Assembly: GCA_030672225.1 (NCBI GenBank)
Contig: DAOVGW010000040.1
Location: 1-14,558, forward strand
Direction: 5' to 3'
Length of the DNA: 14,558 nt
Source of the DNA: Dehalococcoidales bacterium
GTDB taxonomy: Bacteria; Chloroflexota; Dehalococcoidia; Dehalococcoidales; ARS1013
This document shows, one piece after another, positions 6,398 through 12,713 of the stretch. Under the pieces are notes generated by a model. It had not been told where the DNA came from. It did not search any database and saw only the letters and a program-made list of their open reading frames with translations. Position numbers and translations under genes: made by a program. Each line of letters begins with the position of its first letter. The stretch's first letter is position 1.

Positions 6398-7621
6398 ATG
6401 GGTTATGCCATAGCCTTACGCTGCCGAAAGTGTGGGCGAGAGTATCCCCTGGAGCCCCGCAACCTGTGTGATTTCTGCCTCAGCCCGCTGGAGGTGAACT
6501 ATGACTATAAGTCCATGGCTAAAGCCGTAAGTCGGGAAAAGTTTGCCGGCGGACCACAGAGTATGTGGCGCTATCGTGAACTGCTGCCTGTGGACAGCGA
6601 AGTGGTGGATATTGGCACCGGTTTTACTCCTCTGGTCAAAGCCGATAATCTGGGGCAGAAGCTGGGGCTGGAGCGGCTCTATATCAAGAATGACTGCCTC
6701 AATCCAACATACTCGTTCAAGGATAGAGTTGTCTCAGTGGCTATCACCAAGGCGCGGGAGTTCGGCTTTGACACTGTAGCCTGTGCCTCAACCGGTAACC
6801 TGGCGGCCAGCGTCGCCGCTCATGCTGCCAAGGTGAATATGAATGCCTATGTCTTTGTCCCGTCTAATATGGAGCCGGGCAAGCTGGCGGGAACGGCCAT
6901 TTACAACCCGGTTCTGGTGACGGTTGACGGGAGCTATGATGATGTTAATCGCCTCTGCGGCAAGCTGGCGGCAAGATATAACTGGGGTTTTATCAATATC
7001 AACCTCAGGCCCTATTATGCTGAGGGTAGCAAGACTCTGGCCTATGAGGTGGCCGAGCAATCGGGCTGGTGTGCTCCTGACTGTGTGGTAGTCCCGGCAG
7101 CCTCGGGGCTCCTCTTTACCCGAATATGGAAGGGTCTAGACGAGTTAGCCATGCTGGGTTTAATTGAACCGGTTAATACCCATATGTATCTTTCTCAGGC
7201 TGCCGGCTGCTCGCCTATTGTTAACGCATTTGCTGCCGGCTCTATCCACGTGCATCCGGTAGAGCCGGACACCATTGCCAAGTCTATAGCAATTGGCAAC
7301 CCAGCTGATGGCTATTATGCTTTGAGGGTTGCCAGACAGTCCGGGGGTGGAGCCTCAGCCGTCACCGATGAGGAAGCTGTTGCCGGAATGAGGCTGCTGG
7401 CCGAGACCGAGGGTATCTTTGCTGAGGCAGCCGGTGGGGTGGTAATAGCGGCGCTAAAAAAACTGGTCGCTTCGGGGTTAATCAAGAAGAGTGAGCTTAC
7501 AGTTGCTTTCATTACCGGGGCCGGGTCTAAGACCCAGGAGATACTCTCAGACATTGTCCAGACTTCTACTATTAAGCCTACCCCGGAATCTTTTGAGGAG
7601 GTGTTTGGTGTGTCAGTTTGA
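6398..7621 (+). CDS. thrC: Threonine synthase
   Basis: This PLP enzyme converts O-phosphohomoserine to threonine. The 407 residues begin with a small zinc-ribbon-like segment, C9xxC12 and C24xxC27, seen in many archaeal and plant-type threonine synthases. NPTYSFKDR (102-110) then holds the PLP lysine K108. CASTGNLAASVAAHAAK (129-145) is the asparagine loop, VVPAASGLLF an altered phosphate loop and FITGAGSK the C-terminal motif. Length is normal for the class. AAGGAG lies ten bases before the ATG. It follows the cystathionine enzyme by 24 bases; both use activated homoserine, so the pair sits at the threonine/methionine branch. Its presence in an otherwise sulfur-centred gene set is unusual. 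A threonine-deaminase-like function is unlikely given the zinc segment and length. Confidence 0.92.
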   Translation: MGYAIALRCRKCGREYPLEPRNLCDFCLSPLEVNYDYKSMAKAVSREKFAGGPQSMWRYRELLPVDSEVVDIGTGFTPLVKADNLGQKLGLERLYIKNDCLNPTYSFKDRVVSVAITKAREFGFDTVACASTGNLAASVAAHAAKVNMNAYVFVPSNMEPGKLAGTAIYNPVLVTVDGSYDDVNRLCGKLAARYNWGFININLRPYYAEGSKTLAYEVAEQSGWCAPDCVVVPAASGLLFTRIWKGLDELAMLGLIEPVNTHMYLSQAAGCSPIVNAFAAGSIHVHPVEPDTIAKSIAIGNPADGYYALRVARQSGGGASAVTDEEAVAGMRLLAETEGIFAEAAGGVVIAALKKLVASGLIKKSELTVAFITGAGSKTQEILSDIVQTSTIKPTPESFEEVFGVSV

Positions 7622-7677
7622 GTCTCTAGTATTCTCTGGTGCTATATTAATGGCAGAAAAGACACTGGGAGGATGAA

Positions 7678-7920
7678 ATGGTTAAGAGACAAGTAATGTT
7701 TACCTTTCCTCAGGAGCTCATCAAGGAGCCCATCATCTATAACCTTAGTCAGCAGTTTACGGTGGTGACCAACATCCGCCGTGCCGATATATCCGAGGAT
7801 AAGGGTTGGGTAGTTCTGGAGCTGGAGGGAGAAGAGAAGGATATTGAGCAGGGCATCGCTTGGGTAATAAGCAAAGGGGTAAGGGTTGACCCGGTCATTG
7901 GCGATATTGTGGAGGGCTAG
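7678..7920 (+). CDS. NIL-domain protein
   Basis: This is a free-standing 80-residue domain: a beta strand (RQVMFTFP), a helix (LIKEPIIYNLSQQF), two strands (VTNIRRADISEDKGWVVLELEG), a second helix (EEKDIEQGIAWVISKG) and a last strand ending VRVDPV. This ACT-like ferredoxin fold and its spacing match the NIL domain. That domain is known at the C-terminus of methionine ABC-transporter ATPases, where it binds methionine, and fused to ferredoxins in the anaerobic homocysteine-forming sulfur pathway of methanogens. Here it stands alone in a cysteine/Fe-S cluster, three bases before a cysteine desulfurase, and a small ferredoxin lies two genes further. A ligand-sensing or sulfur-handling helper role is inferred. 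It contains no cysteine, so it cannot itself carry a persulfide. GGGAGG precedes the ATG by five bases. Confidence 0.82.
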   Translation: MVKRQVMFTFPQELIKEPIIYNLSQQFTVVTNIRRADISEDKGWVVLELEGEEKDIEQGIAWVISKGVRVDPVIGDIVEG

Positions 7921-7923
7921 AAA

Positions 7924-9090
7924 GTGAAACGGATATACCTTGATTATGCCGCCACCACACCGACACGCTCTGAAGTGGTGAGGGCAATGCTGCCATATTT
8001 CACTGATGCCTTTGGTAACCCTTCGGGTATTTACTCTTATGGGCAGGAGGCAAAAGGGACTATAGAGGAGGCAAGGGTTAAGGTTGCCGAGCTCATCGGT
8101 GCTCGGGATGAAGAAATCGTCTTTATGAGCGGAGGCGCTGAGGCAGATAACTTTGCCTTAACGGGTGTAGCTTATGCCAATGAGAGCAAGGGGAATCATA
8201 TCATTACCACTTCCATTGAGCACCATGCCGTGATGGAAACCTGTAAGTTTTTAGAGAGAAGAGGATTTCTGGTAACCTACCTCCCGGTAGATAAATATGG
8301 CTTGGTTACCCCCAGTGATGTCAAAAGGGCTATTACTAGTAAAACTATCCTCATTTCGGTGATACATGCCAATAATGAAATAGGTACCATAGAGCCAATA
8401 GCTGAGATTGGCAAGGTTGCCAAAGAGGCCGGGGTCTATTTTCACACAGATGCTGTGCAAACAGTAGGGCACATCCCGGTTAATGTGAATGAACTCAGGG
8501 TAGATTTGCTCTCTATGTCAGCACACAAGTTATACGGTCCCAAGGGAATTGGAGCATTATATATCAGAAGAGGCACCAAGCTGCTTTCCTTTCTGCATGG
8601 AGGCGAGCAGGAGAGAGGGCGGCGGGCAGGTACAGAGAATGTCCCCGGTATTGTCGGCTTTGGCCGGGCAGTAGAGCTTGCCAAGCAAGAGATGAGTGAA
8701 GAGGCAGAGCGGCTGACCTACCTTCGTGACAAACTCATTAAAGGTCTCCTTGAGCGGATTGACCACATCTGCTTAAATGGTCATCCCCAGGAGAGGCTGC
8801 CTAACAATGTCAATATAAGCGTTGATTTCGTAGAAGGGGAATCAATGCTGCTAAACCTTGACCTGGAGGACATTTGTGCTTCTACCGGCTCAGCCTGTAG
8901 CTCATCAAGCCTTGAGCCTTCCTATGTGCTTCTGGCAATGGGGATTTCCCCGGAACAGGCACATGGCTCGCTCCGGCTTACTCTGGGCAAGTGGACCACT
9001 GAGGATGAAATAGAGCGAGTTTTAGACATCCTACCTGGCATTGTTGCCAAGCTCAGAGCGATGTCGCCGCTTTTTAGGGGCCAAAGATAG
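7924..9090 (+). CDS. nifS: Cysteine desulfurase, NifS/IscS type (canonical active site)
   Basis: This PLP enzyme takes sulfur from cysteine, leaving alanine and an enzyme persulfide. All key residues are present in its 388 residues: H100 in SIEHHAV, N150 in HANNEIGT, D176 and Q179 in FHTDAVQT, the PLP lysine K202 in MSAHKLYGPKG, the phosphate-binding Thr in RAGTENV (T237), the mobile-loop cysteine C325 in STGSACSSSSLEPS, and R351 in GSLRLTLG for the substrate carboxylate. The Cys-containing loop is of the long NifS/IscS class (group I), not SufS. The start is GTG at 7924, seven bases after GGAGGG and three bases after the NIL gene. It is the likely sulfur source for FdhD, IscU and TusA in the cluster. 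A paralogue of almost equal length lies 1.3 kb downstream but lacks the catalytic lysine. Confidence 0.96.
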   Translation: MKRIYLDYAATTPTRSEVVRAMLPYFTDAFGNPSGIYSYGQEAKGTIEEARVKVAELIGARDEEIVFMSGGAEADNFALTGVAYANESKGNHIITTSIEHHAVMETCKFLERRGFLVTYLPVDKYGLVTPSDVKRAITSKTILISVIHANNEIGTIEPIAEIGKVAKEAGVYFHTDAVQTVGHIPVNVNELRVDLLSMSAHKLYGPKGIGALYIRRGTKLLSFLHGGEQERGRRAGTENVPGIVGFGRAVELAKQEMSEEAERLTYLRDKLIKGLLERIDHICLNGHPQERLPNNVNISVDFVEGESMLLNLDLEDICASTGSACSSSSLEPSYVLLAMGISPEQAHGSLRLTLGKWTTEDEIERVLDILPGIVAKLRAMSPLFRGQR

Positions 9091-9103
9091 GAAAGGAAAG
9101 TTG

Positions 9104-9880
9104 ATGGATAGTGTAGAGATGCTTCCCGTAAAGCGTATAACCAAGGAAGGCGAAAGCAGCACTGAGCAGGAGGTTGCCACAGAAATTTTGGTCACCATCT
9201 TCTTAAACGGCCAGGAGTTGGTAACTCTACTTTGCTCGCCAAAGGAGCTAAATTATTTGGCTGTTGGCTTTCTCGTCTCTGAGGGGTTACTCAAAAGTAA
9301 GGATGAAATCAAAAAGATGGAGGTTGATGATTGGCTAGGTGTGGTGCGTATAGAGACTGAAGGCAGTCCGGCGCCTGATAGTCGGCTTTTCGCTAAGCGC
9401 CTAATAGCCTCGGGGTGTGGTGGAGCGGCTACTTTTTACAGCGTTGATGATGCCACCATTCCAAAAGTGGAGTCCCAGATGAGAATATCGGCTGATGAGG
9501 TTTTTGCTCTGGTAAACAAATTTCAACATAGCTCCGAGGTTTATTTGGCGACGCACGGTGTTCATAGTGCTGCCCTGTGTGATAGGGAGAGCATACTGGT
9601 CTTTAATGAGGATATAGGCCGACATAGCGCCATTGATAAAATCTTTGGTAAATGTCTTCTAGAAGATATACCTACCGAAAACCGGCTAATAATGTCAAGT
9701 GGCCGAATTACCTCAGAGATTTTGCACAAGGTGGCTAGAAGAGGTGTGCCCATAATTATCTCCATATCAGCGCCGACCAGCCTGGGGGTGAAGATAGCTG
9801 ATGAATTGGGCATCACTCTAATCGGCTCCGTTAAGGGGCAAAAGATGAATGTCTACACCAATGATTGGCGGCTGAGTTGA
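9104..9880 (+). CDS. fdhD: FdhD sulfurtransferase for formate dehydrogenase cofactor
   Basis: FdhD passes persulfide sulfur from a cysteine desulfurase to the molybdenum/tungsten bis-MGD cofactor of formate dehydrogenases. The ATG at 9104 gives 258 residues and has AGGAAAGG nine bases upstream; an upstream in-frame ATG at 9041 would overlap nifS and is not preferred. Seen are ELNYLAVGFLVSEGLL (48-63), IASGCGGAATF (101-111), THGVHSAALC, FNEDIGRHSAIDK, SSGRITSEIL and the C-terminal ISISAPTSLGVKIADELGITLIGSVKG. Only one cysteine of the E. coli-type CxxC is present: C105 is followed by Gly-Gly-Ala. It lies 13 bases after the canonical desulfurase, the documented donor type. No formate dehydrogenase gene is in the window. 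Confidence 0.93.
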   Translation: MDSVEMLPVKRITKEGESSTEQEVATEILVTIFLNGQELVTLLCSPKELNYLAVGFLVSEGLLKSKDEIKKMEVDDWLGVVRIETEGSPAPDSRLFAKRLIASGCGGAATFYSVDDATIPKVESQMRISADEVFALVNKFQHSSEVYLATHGVHSAALCDRESILVFNEDIGRHSAIDKIFGKCLLEDIPTENRLIMSSGRITSEILHKVARRGVPIIISISAPTSLGVKIADELGITLIGSVKGQKMNVYTNDWRLS

Positions 9881-9943
9881 CGCAGGGTAGGGATGTCAAG
9901 TTAAGAGAGAAAGAAAGACAGATACTGCTATAACGGGTGAGGC

Positions 9944-10153
9944 ATGAAGGTAAGGGTAGACAGAAATTTGTGTACCGGTCTCGGTAATTGCGTGGCTTTG
10001 GCACCGACAGTCTTTGAGTTTGACGACGAGAACAAAGCTGTAGTTCTTGACCCTGCCTCTGTTGATGATGAGACCTTGTTAGAGGCTGCTGAAAGCTGCC
10101 CGTATGATGCCATCATTATTGAGGATGACGAAGGCAATCAGGTGTATCCCTGA
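9944..10153 (+). CDS. Small ferredoxin with three cysteines, probable [3Fe-4S]
   Basis: This 69-residue acidic cytoplasmic ferredoxin has a single cluster site. C10 and C16 lie in CTGLGNC, and C52 is followed by Pro in SCPYD. The middle position of the usual CxxCxxC is Leu (L13). The remaining CX5C plus a distant CP is the pattern of the [3Fe-4S] ferredoxins that often serve cytochrome P450 systems; no P450 is nearby. A [4Fe-4S] cluster with a non-cysteine ligand is possible. GGTGAGG lies just before the ATG. It is flanked by fdhD (63 bases) and a small unknown gene (68 bases). It may provide electrons for cluster assembly or cysteine persulfide reduction, the job done by Fdx in the isc operon; this is inferred from position. 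Confidence 0.88.
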   Translation: MKVRVDRNLCTGLGNCVALAPTVFEFDDENKAVVLDPASVDDETLLEAAESCPYDAIIIEDDEGNQVYP

Positions 10154-10158
10154 CCTCA

Positions 10159-10173
10159 AGCAACTTTGTTGCT
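10159..10173 (+). other. Short hairpin between ferredoxin and small-protein genes
   Basis: AGCAAC-TTT-GTTGCT forms a perfect six-base stem six bases after the ferredoxin stop. No run of T follows, so it is not a convincing terminator. It might be an RNA-processing or stability element, or chance. Confidence 0.3.
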
Positions 10174-10221
10174 AAATAATGTAACCTTTGCCGGGTCAAT
10201 AGAGTGGTAGGAGGATTAAAA

Positions 10222-10392
10222 ATGGCTGCCAGCTCTAAAACTATTGAGTCTGCTGCTGAAGTTTTACTAAAACATTTAGGTAGGGAGAAGGCTCTGGTTG
10301 TGGTTAGAGAACTCAGGAAAGTCAAGGGCAATAAGTCGTTCACTGAGACAATTAGACTTCTGTGTGAAAGGCTAAAGATGATGGGTGATTAG
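10222..10392 (+). CDS. 56-residue helical protein of unknown function
   Basis: I do not recognise this protein. The ATG at 10222 has AGGAGG eight bases upstream; the reading frame could extend to GTG at 10204, but that lies before the ribosome-binding site. It is basic and predicted wholly helical, with three amphipathic stretches: SSKTIESAAEVLLKHLG (4-20), REKALVVVRELRKV (21-34) and SFTETIRLLCERLKMM (39-54). It has a single cysteine, C48, and no signal peptide or membrane segment. It ends eight bases before the lysine-less NifS-like gene, which itself has a weak ribosome-binding site, so the two are probably translationally coupled. Small helical proteins are known partners of cysteine desulfurases (ISD11 in eukaryotes), but no similarity to them is visible and a partner role is only a guess. 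The good ribosome-binding site and tight packing support a real gene. Confidence 0.7.
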   Translation: MAASSKTIESAAEVLLKHLGREKALVVVRELRKVKGNKSFTETIRLLCERLKMMGD

Positions 10393-10400
10393 GTGCTGAC

Positions 10401-11588
10401 ATGAGGAAGGTCTACTTAGATAATGTGGCCACGACCCCTCTTCTGCCTGAGGTTCGCCAGGTGATGCTCCCCTATCTGGGAGAGGTCTTTGGTAACCCGT
10501 CCTCTCTTCATGACTGGGGAGATACTGCACGGCAGGCTGTGGAAGCGGCACGAGTCCAGGTGGCTCAGCTTATCGGGGCCAGTGCCGAGGAGATAATCTT
10601 CACCGGGAGTGGTACTGAAAGCAACAACCTGGCTATTAAGGGGCTGGCGCTGGCGCAGCAGAATAGGGGCAAGCATGTGCTAGTCTCAGCTATCGAGCAT
10701 TTTTCAGTACTGCACTCAGCCAGGACCCTGGAGAAATGGGGCTTTGAACTGAGCCTGGTCCCAGTAGATAAGTATGGTGTAGTTAACCCTCGGGATGTGC
10801 GCCAAAGCTTGAGGAAAGACACTGTGCTGGTATCTATAATGCATGCTAATAGTGAGGTGGCTACCATAGAGCCAATACGGGAGATTGCCCAAATAACTAG
10901 GGAGAGTAAAGTGGTCTTCCATACTGATGCCGTGGCTACTGCGGGGACTATTCCTGTTGACGTAAAAGAGCTGGGGATAGACGCCTTAAGCCTGGCTGGA
11001 AACCAGTTTTATGGTCCCAAAGGGGTTGGTGCCCTCTGGGTGCGGAAGGGAGTGCGTGTTATGCCTCTCCTTAATGGTGGTGTGCAAGAAGGAGGACGAC
11101 GCGCTGGCATGGAGAACGTGCCCGCTATTGTTGGCCTCGGTAAAGCGGCTGAATTGGCTAAAGCCAGCATGGCGGCAAGAATGGAGCACCTTGCCCGTCT
11201 TCGCGACCGCTTGCTAACGGAATTACCAGCCAAGATTGACCATGTAGTAGTTACCGGTCATCCCCAGAGTCGCCTCCCGGGAAACGCCAGCTTTTGTGTG
11301 GAGTTTATTGAAGGCGAATCCATGCTTATGTTGTTAAATAGCAGGGGGGTGGCTGTCTCCAGTGGCTCAGCCTGCACCTCAAGAGCCCTTAAAGCCTCCC
11401 ATGTGCTCATCGCCATGGGAATATCTCATGCACTGGCACAGGGCTCCGTTCTCTTTACCCTTGGTATAGATAATACCCCTGAAGATATAGACTATGTCCT
11501 AGAGGTGCTGCCGCCCATTGTGGACAGGCTGCGGCAGATGTCACCGCTTTATTCTAAATTTACTAAAGCAGGCAAAGGAGGCATGTAG
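10401..11588 (+). CDS. NifS/IscS-like protein lacking the PLP lysine (pseudo-desulfurase)
   Basis: This 395-residue protein aligns without gaps to the canonical desulfurase upstream over the core. H100, N150, D176 and the loop cysteine C325 (SSGSACTSRAL) are kept. The PLP lysine is Gln (Q202, in SLAGNQFYGPKG where the paralogue has SMSAHKLYGPKG). Other PLP contacts are changed: S199 to Ala, H201 to Asn, Q179 to Ala, and T237 to Met (RAGMENV). The Arg for the cysteine carboxylate is Leu (L351 in GSVLFTLG). Ordinary desulfurase chemistry is therefore not expected. The frame is intact and well conserved elsewhere, so it is not a decayed gene. It starts eight bases after a small gene and ends one base before iscU. 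A characterised precedent is Archaeoglobus fulgidus IscS, which also lacks the lysine and whose loop Cys helps hold a [2Fe-2S] cluster with IscU. A similar scaffold-partner role is inferred. Confidence 0.93.
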   Translation: MRKVYLDNVATTPLLPEVRQVMLPYLGEVFGNPSSLHDWGDTARQAVEAARVQVAQLIGASAEEIIFTGSGTESNNLAIKGLALAQQNRGKHVLVSAIEHFSVLHSARTLEKWGFELSLVPVDKYGVVNPRDVRQSLRKDTVLVSIMHANSEVATIEPIREIAQITRESKVVFHTDAVATAGTIPVDVKELGIDALSLAGNQFYGPKGVGALWVRKGVRVMPLLNGGVQEGGRRAGMENVPAIVGLGKAAELAKASMAARMEHLARLRDRLLTELPAKIDHVVVTGHPQSRLPGNASFCVEFIEGESMLMLLNSRGVAVSSGSACTSRALKASHVLIAMGISHALAQGSVLFTLGIDNTPEDIDYVLEVLPPIVDRLRQMSPLYSKFTKAGKGGM

Positions 11589-11589
11589 T

Positions 11590-12183
11590 ATGCCAATTTA
11601 TAGCGAAAAGGTAATGGAGCACTTTATGAACCCCCGCAATGCGGGGGAGATTGAGAATCCAGATGGTGTTGGCGAGGTAGGCAATCCAGTATGCGGTGAC
11701 ATGATGACCTTCTATATTAAGGTCAAGGACAACCGCCTGGAAGATGTTAAGTTTAAGACCTTCGGCTGTGGGGCCGCCATTGCTGTTTCCAGTATAGCCA
11801 GTGAGATGGCCAAGGGCAAGACACTGGAAGAGGCAATGAAAATCACTCCCCGTGTAGTAGCTGAGGAACTGGATGGGTTACCCCAAAATAAGTTTCACTG
11901 CTCCAATCTGGGGGCCCAAGCCCTTTCTAAGGCCATAAAAGATTACCTGAGCAGAAAGAAGGCAAAAGCAGGAAAGAGGAAAGAGGGGATGACAGCGCCA
12001 AAAGAAAAAAGGGAGCACCTTTTTTGTCCCTACTGTGGGGAGGGGCTGGCGGAAGCAGCTACCACCTATTGCCAGGCTTGTAAAATAGCCATGTTCAATT
12101 GTCCCAAATGCCGAAAGCCGATAGCCAGGGAGAATAAGGGCTGTCCTTATTGTAGGGCTGATATTCAGGGTGAGGTTGCCTGA
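11590..12183 (+). CDS. iscU: IscU/NifU-N iron-sulfur scaffold fused to a double zinc ribbon
   Basis: The scaffold domain (1-125) has the three cluster cysteines C35 (NPVCGD, with D37), C60 (FGCGAAIA) and C104 (KFHCSNLGAQAL), plus H103. The HscA-binding LPPVK of E. coli IscU reads LPQNK here, and no hscA/hscB genes are present. A basic linker (122-142) leads to a C-terminal domain with four CxxC knuckles, C146/C149, C161/C164, C171/C174 and C185/C188, read as two zinc ribbons. IscU is usually about 130 residues, so the 197-residue length is due to this addition, which is not the [2Fe-2S] or NifU-C domain of NifU. The ATG at 11590 follows AAAGGAGG by eight bases; an upstream ATG at 11518 inside the preceding gene is rejected. 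Its partner is probably the lysine-less NifS-like protein directly before it. Confidence 0.93.
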   Translation: MPIYSEKVMEHFMNPRNAGEIENPDGVGEVGNPVCGDMMTFYIKVKDNRLEDVKFKTFGCGAAIAVSSIASEMAKGKTLEEAMKITPRVVAEELDGLPQNKFHCSNLGAQALSKAIKDYLSRKKAKAGKRKEGMTAPKEKREHLFCPYCGEGLAEAATTYCQACKIAMFNCPKCRKPIARENKGCPYCRADIQGEVA

Positions 12184-12194
12184 AGGGGGATTAA

Positions 12195-12677
12195 ATGGCA
12201 GAGAAAGAGAAACTCTCTATAGTCATGTTCAGCGGTGACCTGGACCGAGCCCTGGCCGGATTTATGCTGGCCACTACCGGGGCCAGTATGGGGATGGAGG
12301 TCAAAATGTTCTTTACCTTCTGGGGACTGAATATTATTAAAAAGAACGAAGGTGGCATTAGGAGTAAAGGGCTGGTAAAGAAGATGCTGAACTTCATGAA
12401 CCGAGGCGGCTCTAAGAGGCTGAAGATGTCTAAATTCCACATGCTCGGTCTGGGCACCGGCATGATGAAAGGGCTGATGAAGGAAGTTAAGATGCCTTCT
12501 ATTGATGAGTTTATTGCTATGGCTAAAGATATGGGAGTAAAGCTTCTAGCTTGCTCTACCAGTTGTGGCATAATGGGCATTCCTGAGGACTCTTTTCGCA
12601 GTGAGGTTGATAGCATTGTCGGTGCCGCCTATTTCTTGGGTGAGGCACGCCAGTCTAAGGTGTCCCTTTTCATATAA
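12195..12677 (+). CDS. DsrE/DsrF-family sulfur-carrier-like protein (DsrE2/COG2210 type)
   Basis: This is a 160-residue protein. The N-terminus KLSIVMFSGDLDRALAGFMLATTGASMGMEVKMFFTFWGLNII (6-48) is the DsrE/F fold start as seen in the DsrE2 group. A Met- and Lys-rich middle follows (about 58-98). The C-terminal half has GVKLLACSTSCGIMGI (114-129), where C120 and C124 stand at the position of the persulfide-carrying cysteine in DsrE relatives, and ends VGAAYFLGEA. Members bind sulfur as persulfide and exchange it with TusA. It lies 11 bases after iscU and 36 before tusA; DsrE-TusA pairing is common in sulfur-trafficking gene sets. AAGGGGG lies five bases before the ATG. The middle may associate with the membrane but no clear transmembrane helix is seen. 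The exact acceptor is unknown. Confidence 0.85.
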   Translation: MAEKEKLSIVMFSGDLDRALAGFMLATTGASMGMEVKMFFTFWGLNIIKKNEGGIRSKGLVKKMLNFMNRGGSKRLKMSKFHMLGLGTGMMKGLMKEVKMPSIDEFIAMAKDMGVKLLACSTSCGIMGIPEDSFRSEVDSIVGAAYFLGEARQSKVSLFI

Positions 12678-12692
12678 CTGGCCTTTAGCCAG
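12678..12692 (+). other. Small hairpin between the DsrE-family gene and tusA
   Basis: CTGGC-CTTTA-GCCAG gives a five-base stem directly after the DsrE-family stop codon, ahead of the strong ribosome-binding site AAGGAGG of tusA. There is no T-run, so it is not a terminator. It may be chance. Confidence 0.25.
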
Positions 12693-12713
12693 GGACGAGT
12701 CAAGGAGGAGAAG

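Noticed and set aside
9041..9103. Longer FdhD start at ATG 9041
   Set aside because: It would overlap the desulfurase gene by 50 bases with no ribosome-binding site, and the added residues do not resemble FdhD. ATG 9104 has AGGAAAGG at good distance.
9870..9943. Internal promoter before the ferredoxin gene (TTGACG at the end of fdhD)
   Set aside because: No acceptable -10 box lies at 16-18 bases; TTAAGA is too far from consensus to call.
10401..11588. The lysine-less NifS-like gene as a pseudogene or sequencing error
   Set aside because: The frame is uninterrupted at normal length, the loop cysteine and fold motifs are kept, and at least six separate active-site positions are changed by clean codons. 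A single base error could not explain this.
11518..11589. Longer IscU start at ATG 11518
   Set aside because: The extra 24 residues are the preceding gene read in another frame. The typical IscU N-terminus begins at 11590 after AAAGGAGG.
12191..12616. 141-residue minus-strand frame opposite the DsrE-family gene
   Set aside because: It is an antisense shadow of a recognised gene with proper ribosome-binding site and spacing.
12678..12692. Hairpin before tusA as a transcription terminator
   Set aside because: The stem is only five bases and no T-run follows; the tusA ribosome-binding site comes right after it.
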